A stretch of 64,000 nt of DNA, from contig MOLU01000001.1 in the NCBI GenBank assembly GCA_003260325.1, forward strand, positions 124,001-188,000, in the 5' to 3' direction. Under the pieces are notes generated by a model. That model made no database searches. It saw only the letters and a list, made by a program, of their open reading frames with translations, and was not told where the DNA came from. Source of the DNA: Candidatus Gracilibacteria bacterium GN02-872. GTDB lineage: Bacteria > Patescibacteriota > Gracilibacteria > BD1-5 > UBA6164. Position numbers and translations under genes: made by a program. Positions 25,672 to 38,249 of this stretch are shown piece by piece. How positions within the stretch are numbered: position 1 is the first letter of the stretch; each line of letters opens with the position of its first letter.

Positions 25672-26226
25672 TTAGCTTTTCAAAATCATCATTATTCAGT
25701 CATCTCAATCAATTGGAATCACATTAAAAATAATTTTACTTTCCTCTAAAAATTCATAAAGTCAAGTCATTTTTTCTTTAAATTTTATTACATCATCAAT
25801 TAGCAAAATTCATCATTTTTTTAGCTTTGGCAAGCAAAGTTTCAAAAAATCAACAGATCTCCTTTTCATTCAATCAATAAAAATAAAGTCAAAGCTTTCA
25901 TTTTCAAGTTTTGGGACTTCATCAAGTGCATTTCACCAGATTTGATTTATAATTGAAGAAACTCCAGCTTCTGCAAAATTTTTTTTCGCAACATTAAAAG
26001 AATTTTCAGAAAACTCAATTGTTGTGATTTTTCATCAAACTTTTTCTAACTCTATTGCAAAGTTTATCGTACTAAAACCGTTTGCGGTTCAGATTTCAAG
26101 CATATTTTTTGTTTTTGAAATAATTATTAAATCTCTCAAAAATCTCGCATTTACAAGGGAAATATTCGGAATTTCGTTTTGTTCTCAATATTTTTTTAAA
26201 TCCATCAAAAATTTTTCTCTATCCAT
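25672..26226 (-). CDS. SAM-dependent O-methyltransferase-like protein
   Basis: The 184-residue protein carries the class I methyltransferase motif I as LEIGTANGFSTI, an acidic post-II position, FIFIDGMKRR (the D-x-x-K/R pattern of caffeoyl-CoA type O-methyltransferases) and WGILLIDDV-like motif IV (first residue a TGA glycine). It transfers a methyl group from SAM; the substrate is unknown. The start at 26226 gives MDREKFLMDLKKY. It is monocistronic or read together with the M23 gene downstream. A role in modifying surface or small molecules is only an inference. Confidence 0.78.
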
Positions 26227-26316
26227 ATTTTACTTTAAAATAAATATTTTTCAAAAATAGAATTTAATCATTTTTATAATTTTTTCAATATTTTTTAAAA
26301 AAATAATGTTAAAAAT

Positions 26317-26345
26317 TTGATTTTTTAAAAAAAGCTTGGTATAAT
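26317..26345 (+). promoter_or_regulatory. Promoter of the tandem pilin genes
   Basis: TTGATT (26317-26322), 17 bases, TATAAT (26340-26345) with an extended TGG just before the -10. The first pilin start is 35 bases downstream. Confidence 0.8.
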
Positions 26346-26379
26346 TTAATTGTATTTTATTAAATTAATAATTTTTTAT

Positions 26380-26754
26380 ATGACAAAAATGAAAAATACT
26401 ATTAAAGCCTCTGTAGGTTTATGATTATTAGCTGTTAGTAATGTAGCTTTAGCTGCATCAAACTCATCTTCAAACTATACAAGATGAAACGAAGCTGAAA
26501 AATTAAGAACTACAAATACTACTTTTGATAACGTTATAATCAACTGGATCGGTTATATAACTGGTTTCTTATATTTAGTTGCTGTAGTTATCGGTTTATG
26601 GTGAGCATTTAATATATTAACTGCTGCTGGAGATGAGGAAAAAGTTAAAAAAGGTAAAGATATCATAATCAGAGCTGTATTCTGAATCGTAGCAATATTC
26701 TCAATAAATATAATTATGAAATTCGTTATTGAAGCATTATTTTCAAATTCTTAA
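26380..26754 (+). CDS. T4SS-type pilin-like membrane protein (VirB2/TrbC-like), first copy
   Basis: The 124-residue product has a signal peptide ending at ALA/ASN and two hydrophobic helices (about residues 50-75 and 92-118). The loop AAGDEEKVKKGKDII is the hallmark of the small T4SS pilin-like proteins common in CPR genomes. It probably assembles at the membrane as a pilus or secretion-channel subunit. The start chosen is the ATG at 26380; another ATG lies three codons later. A second pilin follows four bases after the stop, so the two form one operon. A good promoter sits upstream. Confidence 0.8.
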
Positions 26755-26758
26755 TAAA

Positions 26759-27169
26759 ATGAAAAAAAAGTTAATTACATTTCTCATTTTAACTTTTAGT
26801 ATTTTCTCTTTTACAGAAAATACTTTTTCTGCTAAGTGAAGTTATTGTAATGCTTGAGATGCATTTTGTTTAGAACAAAAAGCAAAAGATGAAGTAAAAG
26901 TAACATCTACTCTTGACCAAATTATTGAAAATTGGGTAGTTTATTTGCTAGGATTTATTTTTCTAGTATCTGTAATTTACTGACTTTATTGAGCAACACA
27001 TATTTTCTGAGCTGGAGCTGATGAAGAAAAAGTTCAAAAATGAAAAAAAATTATTATCAGAGCAATAGTTTGAATAGCTGTAACTTTTGTTGCCTATCCA
27101 ATCGTAAGATTTGTAATCTGAGATGAATGAAAAACAAATTCTTGATTATTTCAATCAGAATGATTATAA
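26759..27169 (+). CDS. T4SS-type pilin-like membrane protein, second copy
   Basis: The 136-residue product parallels the preceding gene: signal peptide (MKKKLITFLILTFSIFSF), a short Cys-containing segment (YCNAGDAFC, possibly a disulfide), then two hydrophobic helices separated by GADEEKVQKGKKIIIRA. It is a diverged paralogue of the first pilin and is cotranscribed with it, with a 4-base gap. A terminator follows. The two cysteines are absent in the first copy, so the pair may have different roles, for example major and minor subunits (inference). Confidence 0.78.
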
Positions 27170-27200
27170 AAAACTACTTTTTAATTTGAGTAGTTTTTTT
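27168..27200 (+). terminator. Terminator of the pilin operon
   Basis: The stem AAAACTACT / AGTAGTTTT with loop TTTTAATTTG and a T run begins at the stop of the second pilin gene. Confidence 0.75.
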
Positions 27201-27264
27201 GTTGCATTTTTTCACTAAATAAGTATTATTTAAAAAAATATTTTAAAACTTGATTTTTAAAAAA

Positions 27265-30078
<2,814 letters not shown>

Positions 30079-30109
30079 AAATAATCCCGTAAAAAGGATT
30101 ATTTTTTTT
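30079..30109 (+). terminator. Terminator between leuS and the convergent membrane operon
   Basis: The stem AATAATCC / GGATTATT with loop CGTAAAAA and a T run lies between the stop of leuS and the stop of the minus-strand gene at 30108. Confidence 0.8.
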
Positions 30110-30527
30110 ATTTGTAAACAGATGGAACAAGTATTTGAAGAATGTATCAGACTGAAAAAAGTAAGATAATTCAAGCCAAAGTTCAAGTAATTCTTTTTTT
30201 TGCATCTTCTTTTAATTGTTGATCTAGTCATCCCATACTATAAAGTATTCAATTTACAACGATAAATAAAACTCAAGTAACCAAAGTAATAAATGTAAAA
30301 TAACTAATTATATTTCAAATCATTTTTATCACTCATCTTGTTTTTTTTGGAACATTACATTCATAATGGCTAATCATTCAATTTTCCACAACTGGAGCAC
30401 AACCAGCTCAGGGAACTTTTGTTCAAACTTTTACTTTTACGTTTTCAGCTTGTCCTTCGGCAAAAGAAAACTGAGTAGTAGCAAAAGCAAAAGTAAATAG
30501 TGTAATAATCAATAATATTTTTTTCAT
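30108..30527 (-). CDS. Small secreted two-helix pilin-like protein
   Basis: The 139-residue product has a signal peptide (LLIITLFTFAFATTQFSFA) and a Cys pair in the exported part (GAGCAPVV, YECNVP). Two hydrophobic helices follow, separated by YSMGGLDQQLKEDAKKRI, which resembles the polar loop of VirB2/TrbC-like pilins. Its start lies three bases beyond the stop of the upstream membrane gene, so the two are translated from one message. It is the last gene of the minus-strand secretion block. Confidence 0.7.
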
Positions 30528-30529
30528 TT

Positions 30530-31390
30530 TTAGAAAGTTAGTGAACTAATATCATTTAGCAGGACATAGACACAAATCAGAATAATAACTCAAATACAAG
30601 TATTTATGATAATATTTTTTCATTTATTCATTCTATCTTGATCTCAATTTGAAAAAATATAATAATATCAAGCAAGAGTTAAGAAAAATAAAGCAATTGG
30701 TCAAGCAAAGTAAAGTGCAAGTTTAGCTATTGCTGAAAATATATTTGTAGCGATTCATAAACTTCAAGCTTCTCACTTTAGGAATTCTATCCACAATTGT
30801 ATAAATCAAATAAATATTAATCAAATTATAACCCAAACTATTCTATCTTTTGCTTGCTTAAGAGCTTCAGAATCTTTTGAATTTGTTATAACTTTTATTC
30901 ACTCATAAACTAAAACAAATACAGCAATTGCAGCTAAAAGTATTTGAATTGCTCTTAAAATATTTGTCAATACTTTTCTAAATAATTCTTCATAAATGAA
31001 TAAATTACCAGTTCCTGATGTTCATTCGTATTTTATCGCACGATATATTTCTAAAGGAAAATTTATAAAAATCAATCAAATTATAGAATACCAAATAGTT
31101 CTTTTTGCTTTTGAAAGCTGATCATCATCTGTTCAAGTTGACATAACCATTTGTGCTCAAGCGTAAATAATTAAAATCAACAAAATACCTGAAAACACCC
31201 ATCTAAACCAGTTTATGACTTTAAATCAAACATCTTGTGAAGCATTTTCTAAATCTTTATAATTTGATAATGCTTTGTTTCCTAATCAAGCCGAATTAAG
31301 TCATTCTATAGTTCAAGCATTTGCAGCTCAAAAAGAAAATATTCATGAAAATATAATTGCTCAGATAATTATTTTTTTTAAGATTTTCAT
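30530..31390 (-). CDS. Polytopic T4SS-like membrane protein
   Basis: This 286-residue protein has a signal peptide (IIIGAIIFSGIFSFGAANA) and at least five hydrophobic segments arranged as two or three pilin-like units, each with a polar loop: STGTDDDQLSKAKRTI, TNSKDSEALKQAKDRI, SNGDQDRMNKGKNI. The internal repetition suggests it arose by fusion of VirB2/TrbC-like units. It lies 18 bases after the preceding membrane gene in the same operon. Function is likely structural in a secretion or pilus channel (inference). Confidence 0.72.
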
Positions 31391-31408
31391 ATTTTTTTAT
31401 TTATATTT

Positions 31409-32305
31409 TTAATTTACTCTAAGAAAAAATGTTAAAATAAAGTAGTTTACAACAAGTATTCCAACTCAAATCAATATATAAGTAATAGATTTCTTTGCTT
31501 CGTTTAGCTTTTCAGAATCTCAATTTGAAAAAATAACTTTAAATCAAACATAAACAATCATTACTATCAATCAAACTCAGATAAAACTATTTATCCAGTT
31601 TATTATATTTGAAGCCAAACCCGGAACAGCTGAAATATTTGGTTTCAATTCACACTGAGGATTTATTATCCTTGTAAGAGTTGTACAACTTCAGTAAACA
31701 GCACTTATTAAAGGTTGAGCTATTTTTATGATTATAAATCAAATAATTGCATATCAAACCATCATTTTTCCTGATTTAGCAGTAGCATCATCTCAATTGG
31801 AAGTTATTAGTTTATAAAATGCAAATATTGCAATCAAAACAAATATAATAGCAGCAGCATTTACAAGCAAATTTGTAAGTGGTGTAATTATATAGTTTAT
31901 CATATTTGCCGCATTTTCCAAAATACTTCAAGAATTTTCTCTTTGTGCAAAATATTCTTTACTACGCGTAGAATAAACAAAAGCTTGAGCAAATTTCATA
32001 AGTCACAATCAAATACTTATCCAAATAATTCATTTTTTGAAATTCGTAGCTTCCTCCTCAGAATTTTCGTTCATAATCAGTTTTATAACAATTATGAAAA
32101 AGTATGGAACCGCAATTATAAAAAATATAATTACCAAACTATCAGCAATTCTTACCAAAAAATCTCAAGTATCATTTCAGATAATTATATCTCTTTTTTC
32201 ATGAAGTTGATCTAAATAGTCCTTACTTGATGAAGCAAAAATACTTCAAAAAGAAGCTAAAAAAAGTCAGATAATTACAAATATTTTGCTTAATATTTTT
32301 TTCAT
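31409..32305 (-). CDS. Polytopic T4SS-like membrane protein
   Basis: The 298-residue product begins with a signal-like helix and contains six or so hydrophobic segments, again as repeated pilin-like units with polar loops (MNENSEEEATNFKKG, SNGDDATAKSGKMM, SNGDSEKLNEAKKSI). It is a paralogue of the following gene. A stretch CTTLTRIINPQCEL with two cysteines lies between units. It sits about 100 bases downstream of the ATPase gene, behind a long inverted repeat, so expression relative to the ATPase may be tuned there. Confidence 0.72.
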
Positions 32306-32370
32306 TTAAATCTTTTAGTTTTAAATATTTTATAAATTTTATCATAAAAAAGATTTATTTGCAAAAATAC

Positions 32371-32408
32371 GTTAAAAAATTCCCAAGAATTTTTGAGAAT
32401 TTTTTAAC
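32371..32408 (-). terminator. Long hairpin at the end of the ATPase gene
   Basis: A perfect 12-bp inverted repeat, GTTAAAAAATTC / GAATTTTTTAAC with a 14-base loop, overlaps the stop codon of the VirD4-like gene. On the minus strand it is not followed by a clear T run, so it could be a weak terminator or an mRNA-stabilising hairpin. Confidence 0.5.
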
Positions 32409-35340
32409 TTGTTTGTATTCAAAGTCTTGCTTCGATTTCCATATCGACATATTTCCTTTTTCTTCAATATTTTTTCCTTGAATATTCTTTTATAATTGCT
32501 GCAATTTTTTCAGACTTGTAATTATTGTCCCAAATCGTTTTTAAATCAAATGGCCTTGTAGTTGCATTATCTATATTTAGTTTACAGTAAGCCGTAAAGT
32601 TTGCAATTCAGATAATATCTTGTTGAGATAGAAGTGGAGCATATTCTTTTTCCATATATTCAGCATCTTCAGCACCTACTTTAAATGACATAATTGTTCA
32701 GGCATTACCAAAAACTGCATCTTTTATCGAAGGTTTATCTCACTTTTGTCCTGATTTTCATCAGATTTGTGCGATAAATTGGTGAGCCATTATCAAGGCA
32801 AGATGATATTTTCTAGCCTCTGATAATATCTCTCAAAATGTATCTGTAGCAAAGTTTTGAAACTCATCAACGTACATAAAGAAATCTTTTCTGTCTTTTT
32901 CTGGCATATCAGCCCTTGACATCGCAGCCATATTTACTTTTGATACAAAAATCAAACCTAGAAGCTGAGCATTTAAAGCTCAAATTTTACCTTTTGAAAG
33001 ATTTACAAGAAGTATTTTTCTATTATCCATCATTTCCCTTATGTTAAAGGCTGATTTTGGCTGTCAAATAATATTTCTTATAGTTGTATTTGTAATAAAT
33101 GGTCAAAATTTAGAAGAGAAATACGGAATCATTTCTTGTTTTTCTCTATCTCAAGTATTTGCATACTCGTGATCCCAAAAGGATTTAACAACTGGATTTT
33201 TTACTTTTGAGGTTTTATACTTCATAAATGCATCATCCGTAAATAATCTCGGAACATCAATCAAAGTTCATCCATCCTCAGAATCTTCCATCAAAGTCAA
33301 ACATCAGTTTCTAAAATAATGTTGGATTCTTGGTCAAAAAATCTCGTCACCAAATATTTTTATAAATATTTCTGTCGCATCAAGAGCTGCTCTATCCATT
33401 TCTCTTTTTCTTCACTCTTCATCTTCAGAAATAACTTCCAGCATATTTAATCACATTGGTCTTTCGTCATCAGCTGGATCAAAAACAACTACATCTTTTG
33501 CTCGTTCTTTCGGAGTAAATGCCAAAACGTCCTCAACCAAGTCTCAGTGTGGATCAATAACACAAACTCAGTCACCATTCCGAACATCTTGTCTAGCTAA
33601 GTAACCAATAAATACTGATTTACCTCAACCAGATTTTCAGATAACATAATGATGTCTTCATCTATCTTTTCTGTTAAAATAAATTGGAGTTTTTTTGTTT
33701 CTGTATTCATTCCATCACATCAAAACTCAATCTTTATAAATTCAAAATCCTCACAAATGTCTGTGACTAGGAATTTTTTCAAATTTTACTTCATCTTTTT
33801 TTACTTTTTGTCATTTTATAGTCTCAAGCATTCACTCTTCATCTTCAAATAATTCTAAATTTGAATTTATTTTAAATACTCTTCCGTCTTCAGCAATGAC
33901 ATTATTATCCTTATCTCTTTTGAAATCTAAAAGCATAGTTGCTTCTTTTGGAAATTTCAAATTATGAGGAGGATTTAGTTTTTTGTATTCTAACCAACTT
34001 ATAATTGGAGATCTGTTGTAAGTTATATCTGGCAAATGAAACAAAGTCGAAACTTCATCAGTTGAAAAATACGAAATATTTTGGAAGAATCAAACTAATT
34101 TGTATTTAAAAGCAAAATATCTAAGTGGAGTAATTATAAAATGAAGTGCATCTTCTATAACTTGTGGATTATCTAGCGCATTATTATATTCATCTGTAAA
34201 TATTGATGAAGCAGCAACTATTGCATGAACTCAATTTTGAGCTTCAAGTGAAGATTGACTTGCAACAATTACCCTTATAGAAGATTTAAAAGATGGTTGA
34301 GCTGCAGCCTCTCACATTATTTTTTGACTTTCTGTTTCCGCTTGGTTAAATATTTTATAAGCATCTCATTCGCTTGCTCAAGGAGCATTTGTTCATTTTA
34401 CAATTCATTCTGTTCACTCAAATAATCATCTAAGTGGATTATAAAGCCAAGAAAGTGGAGATAAAATTCACCAAATATTTCTAGTTCATTTTTTATATTT
34501 TCCTTTTGCTACAAGTCAAGCTGCTTTTTTTGCTCTTTTATTGTACCTAGAAGATTCTGGTTTGATAACTAATTGAAAAATAGCTTTATCTTCCTTTCAT
34601 AATCATCAAAAAACATTTGTAAAGTTGTTTATTGGATCATCTTCTAAATATTTAAATGTTTTGATTGGATAAAAATCATCATGCTCTTTTCATAAAGATG
34701 CTGCTCTCATTTTATATCATTTTTCTTTTAGTTTTATGTATCATCACTCTTTTGGATCAATTATTTTTATTTCAGCATCAGGATAGTTAGATGTCAAGTG
34801 TTGAGAAACAATATTTACATAATTTTTATAAGTCACGATATAAAAATGAACTTCTCCCTTATCATAAACCAACTCTAGAGAAATTTTTGAATGCTTAAAA
34901 ATCATATTTAAAATAGTATCTTTTAATCAAGCTTCAGAGATTTTGTGGATAGCTTTGTAAAACATACTCATAATTCAAATTTTTTCTTTGAAATCCTTTT
35001 TTGTTTCTTTTTCCTTATCAAGTTTACTATCGGCTTTAGGAAGAGTAACTCTCAAATATCTTAAGTTTTTTGCATACCAAACTTCAAACCATAATTGTAA
35101 ACCTTTTTTAAGCAGTATATAAGCAATAACTAAAAATATTATCAAAAATATCCAAGCCAAAATATTTCACATTATTCACCATCATTGAACCAACTCAAAC
35201 CAAGTTCAGTCAACAATGCTTCATCAAGTATTTTCTACTTTTTTTACTTTTTCTTCAACTTGTTTCGTACTCAAAATAGAAGCAAAAGTATTATTTATTT
35301 CTAGAAAAATTCAGATTATTATAAAAATTAGTTTTTTCAT
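32404..35340 (-). CDS. VirD4/TraG-like secretion ATPase
   Basis: The 978-residue protein has an N-terminal signal-like helix and a second membrane helix near residues 60-80 (IFLIIFLVIAYILL). The C-terminal half is an ATPase of the coupling-protein class: Walker A GKSGGGKSVF near residue 567, VCVIDPHGDLVED just after, and Walker B FFMYVDEFQNF near 823, followed by the EARKYHLALIMAHQF region typical of TraG/TraD-like C-terminal domains. The P-loop mixes TGA and GGT glycines. It heads the minus-strand block with three pilin-like membrane proteins. It could drive DNA or protein through the membrane, or pilus assembly; no relaxase, VirB6 or VirB8 is in the window. Confidence 0.82.
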
Positions 35341-35537
35341 CTTTTACTTAAAATAATATTATTTTCTTAAATTTTATCATAATAATTATTTTTCTTCAAA
35401 ATAAAAAACTTGACAATATTTAAAAATATTTTTTAAAAGAATAGAAAAAAGTAAAATTTTATTTTTTTCTTTATTTCTTGCATTTTGTTGTAAAATAAAT
35501 AAAATCTTAAAAATATTTAAATTTTAACTGATAAATT

Positions 35538-37136
35538 ATGGATTACAGTAGAGAGGCTCTGGATAGGCAAGCAAAGATAGAAAGTCTAAAAAGCGCTTGA
35601 GTTATTTGTTATGCTGACAGATTTCCTTGAAAACAAGATATTTCAGATTTAAGAAAAATGCAAGCACTTCCTCACAGTGACGAATTGATGCAAACTTGAG
35701 CAAGTTGACAAGTAAAAACAGCTTGAAGATTAGTTTTAAGCAGAGCAATGTGAAAATTATTATTTTGAAAAATAATTGACCACACTGGAGCAATCCAACT
35801 TTGTTTTCTAAAAGACAAAGTTGATTTCAATACTTGAAAAGAAATAGTTCAAAGTATTTCTATTGATTCTGAAGAAAAATCTGCTTTCAAAATCGCAGAG
35901 AAATTTGTACAAATATGAGACTATATAGGTGTTACTTGAGACTTATTTTTAACAAAACACTGAGAATTAACTATTTTTGTAAAAGAGTTTCAAATTTTAA
36001 GCAAAGCTGTAAGACCACTTCCGGAAAAATTTCACTGACTTGCAGATATAGAAACTGTTTACAGACAAAGATACCTTGATTTGATAACAAATGAAGAAAG
36101 TTTTGAAAGATTTAAATTAAGAAGCAAATTTATAAAAACTCTTAGAGATTTTTATTTTGAAAATGATTTTATTGAAATAGAAACTCCTGTACTTTGAAAT
36201 GCGGCTTCAGGAGCTGCTGCTAAACCATTTGTAACACATCATAATGATTTTGATGAAGAATATTTTTTGAGAATATCTCCTGAAACATTTTTAAAAAGAG
36301 CAACTGTTGGTAGATTTGAAAGAGTTGTAGAATTTGCAAGAAATTTTAGAAATGAATGAAGTGATCCATCTCATATGCAAGAGTTTTGTGCGATAGAACA
36401 TTATGCTTGTTGGTGGAACTATGAAGACAATATGAGATTTACAGAAAATATGTTTGATTATTTCTTTGAAAAAATTCCTGAATTAAAAAAAGAAATAGAA
36501 GTAAAAGATAAATCTTGAAATGCAAGAATGGTAAATTTCCAAACTCCATGGCAAAGAGTTGATTATGTGAAATGAGTTTATGATGCTTGTTGAATAGATG
36601 TTTCAAAATATTCTGAAGAAGATGAAGCAAAACTTAGACAAGATATAAAAGATGCTTGATTCTCTTGGGAATGAATTGATATACAAGCAACAGCTACAAT
36701 GATAGATTATTTATATAAAAAGGTTTTAAGACCAAACATAGTTGGTCCAGCTTTTGTTTATAATTATCCAAAAACAATGCAACCACTTGCAAGACAAAAT
36801 GATGAAAATCCATCAACTGTAGAACAATTTCAATTAGTTGTAAATGGTTGGGAACTTGTAAAAGCTTATAGTGAACTTGTGGATCCTGAAATTCAAAAAG
36901 CAAATTTTGATGCTCAAGCAGAAGCTCTAGAGAGATGAGACGAAGAAGCAACAAGTTGAGATGATGATTTTGTTTTGGCTATGGAGTATGCAATGCCTCC
37001 TCAATCAGGTTGGGGAATGTGAATTGAAAGAATTTTGTCTATTTTGACAGCTCAAGAAAACTTAAGAGATGTATTTTTGTTTCCTCTTATGAAGACTTGA
37101 AGAAGATGATGAGAAGCTGAACAAGAAAAAAACTAG
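35538..37136 (+). CDS. lysS: Lysyl-tRNA synthetase, class II
   Basis: The 532-residue protein has an OB-fold anticodon domain (about residues 40-150, [15 protein letters not shown]) and a class II catalytic core: motif 1 with FIEIETPVL, motif 2 with [18 protein letters not shown], motif 3 with GWGMGIERI. The signature [23 protein letters not shown] is split around a TGA glycine. The C-terminus LFPLMK is typical. It charges tRNA-Lys. It starts at ATG 35538 and is followed by a terminator. It is divergent from the secretion ATPase gene with about 200 bases between them. Confidence 0.94.
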
Positions 37137-37156
37137 GGGAAATCCTAGTTTTTTAG
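37128..37156 (+). terminator. Terminator of lysS
   Basis: The stem AAAACTAGG / CCTAGTTTT with loop GGAAAT overlaps the TAG stop and runs into Ts. Confidence 0.8.
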
Positions 37157-37168
37157 TTTGAGAAATTA

Positions 37169-37582
37169 TTAGTTATCTATTACAATAGTTGAATTTGTTG
37201 TATCATATCTGTAAGTTATATTTCAGATTTTTATGTATCAGCGGTAACCTTCTTCTAACTCTAAAACTATTAAATCTCATTTTTTAAGTTCTGGAAATAG
37301 TCCATTATTTTCAGCTGTGATAACAGCATTTCTAAAACTCAATTTTCTACCCATATCTTGATCTATATTTTCATTTCACATTTTTATTAAAATAGAATAT
37401 GCTTTTTCTATTGGTCATCACTCTTTCACTCTATATTCATCAAAACTATAATTAAATTGTTCATAAAAATATTTTTCATTATTATCAGTGCTTTCTGGAG
37501 TAATATTTTCATTATTATTTAAGCTTTCTAGAGTAATATTTTCACTATTACTTAGACTTTCTAAAACTATTCTTTCTCCCAT
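37169..37582 (-). CDS. Hypothetical acidic protein with short N-terminal repeats
   Basis: The 137-residue product opens with an Asn/Ser/Glu-rich region in which a unit like SLSNSENITLE is repeated about three times. The rest (PELKKGDLIVLELEEGYRGY) looks like a small beta-barrel or SH3-like domain. There is no signal peptide or membrane helix. I do not recognise the family. It lies directly upstream of nothing on the minus strand but lysS in the opposite sense, and 38 bases after the next hypothetical gene, so those two may be cotranscribed. Confidence 0.6.
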
Positions 37583-37619
37583 AATTAAAAAAATTATAAA
37601 TTAAAATTATAAAAAATAA

Positions 37620-38087
37620 TTAATTTTTTACTCATACAACTTCATTCAAAAAATCAGCTAATCTTTGTATCTCAGCTCTTCATTCAGGACTAAGAGTACT
37701 TGATCTCTTCAAAAATAAGCTAGTTAGTGTGCTAGACATATACTTTGTATCATCAATTATTCAATTATTTACAAATATCTCTCAACCTTTTTCATAAAAT
37801 TTAGGTTTTTTATCTTTACTTCAATTATTAACTTCATATATTCTTAAAGTTCTGGCTAGAACTACTGCAGCATTTTTTAGAGCTTCAAAATTTTTAAATT
37901 TCATATCAAGTACTTTCTCATCAATTTTTAACATATAATTTCTTCAATCTGTCATAAAATCAAATCTAGTAGATATTTCTTTTATTTCTTTGGATTGTTG
38001 ATTTAAAATAGCTGTTTTTTCAGCTTCTTTTCTAGCCGCATCTCTTTTTTCCCATGCTATTGTGTATTTATCTTTTTCTGGAGCCAT
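37620..38087 (-). CDS. Hypothetical cytoplasmic protein
   Basis: The product has 155 residues if it starts at MAPEKDKYTIAWEKRDA (38087); an upstream ATG in the same frame would add 17 hydrophobic residues, but the shorter form gives a sensible charged N-terminus. The first 50 residues are helical and rich in Lys, Glu and Ala; the rest is mixed. I see no known motif. It is likely in one unit with the next minus-strand hypothetical gene. TGA glycine codons confirm that it is translated with code 25. Confidence 0.6.
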
Positions 38088-38193
38088 AACTTTAAAATTA
38101 AAAATTAAGAAAATTCTTAAGTAAAAATATTTTAACATAAAAATAAATACTTGTCAAAAAACTTGAAAATTTATTTTTCAAATATTCTCAAAT

Positions 38194-38220
38194 TTGAAAA
38201 TTTTTAAAAATAGATATAAT
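38194..38220 (+). promoter_or_regulatory. Probable promoter of dnaE
   Basis: TTGAAA (38194-38199) and TATAAT (38215-38220) are 15 bases apart, with the dnaE start 30 bases downstream. Confidence 0.6.
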
Positions 38221-38249
38221 AAAAAAAATTAATTTTTATATGAAAAAAG

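Noticed and set aside
38240..38242. ATG at 38240 as the dnaE start
   Set aside because: It is in a different frame and meets TAA after nine codons; ATG 38250 gives the conserved [11 protein letters not shown] opening.
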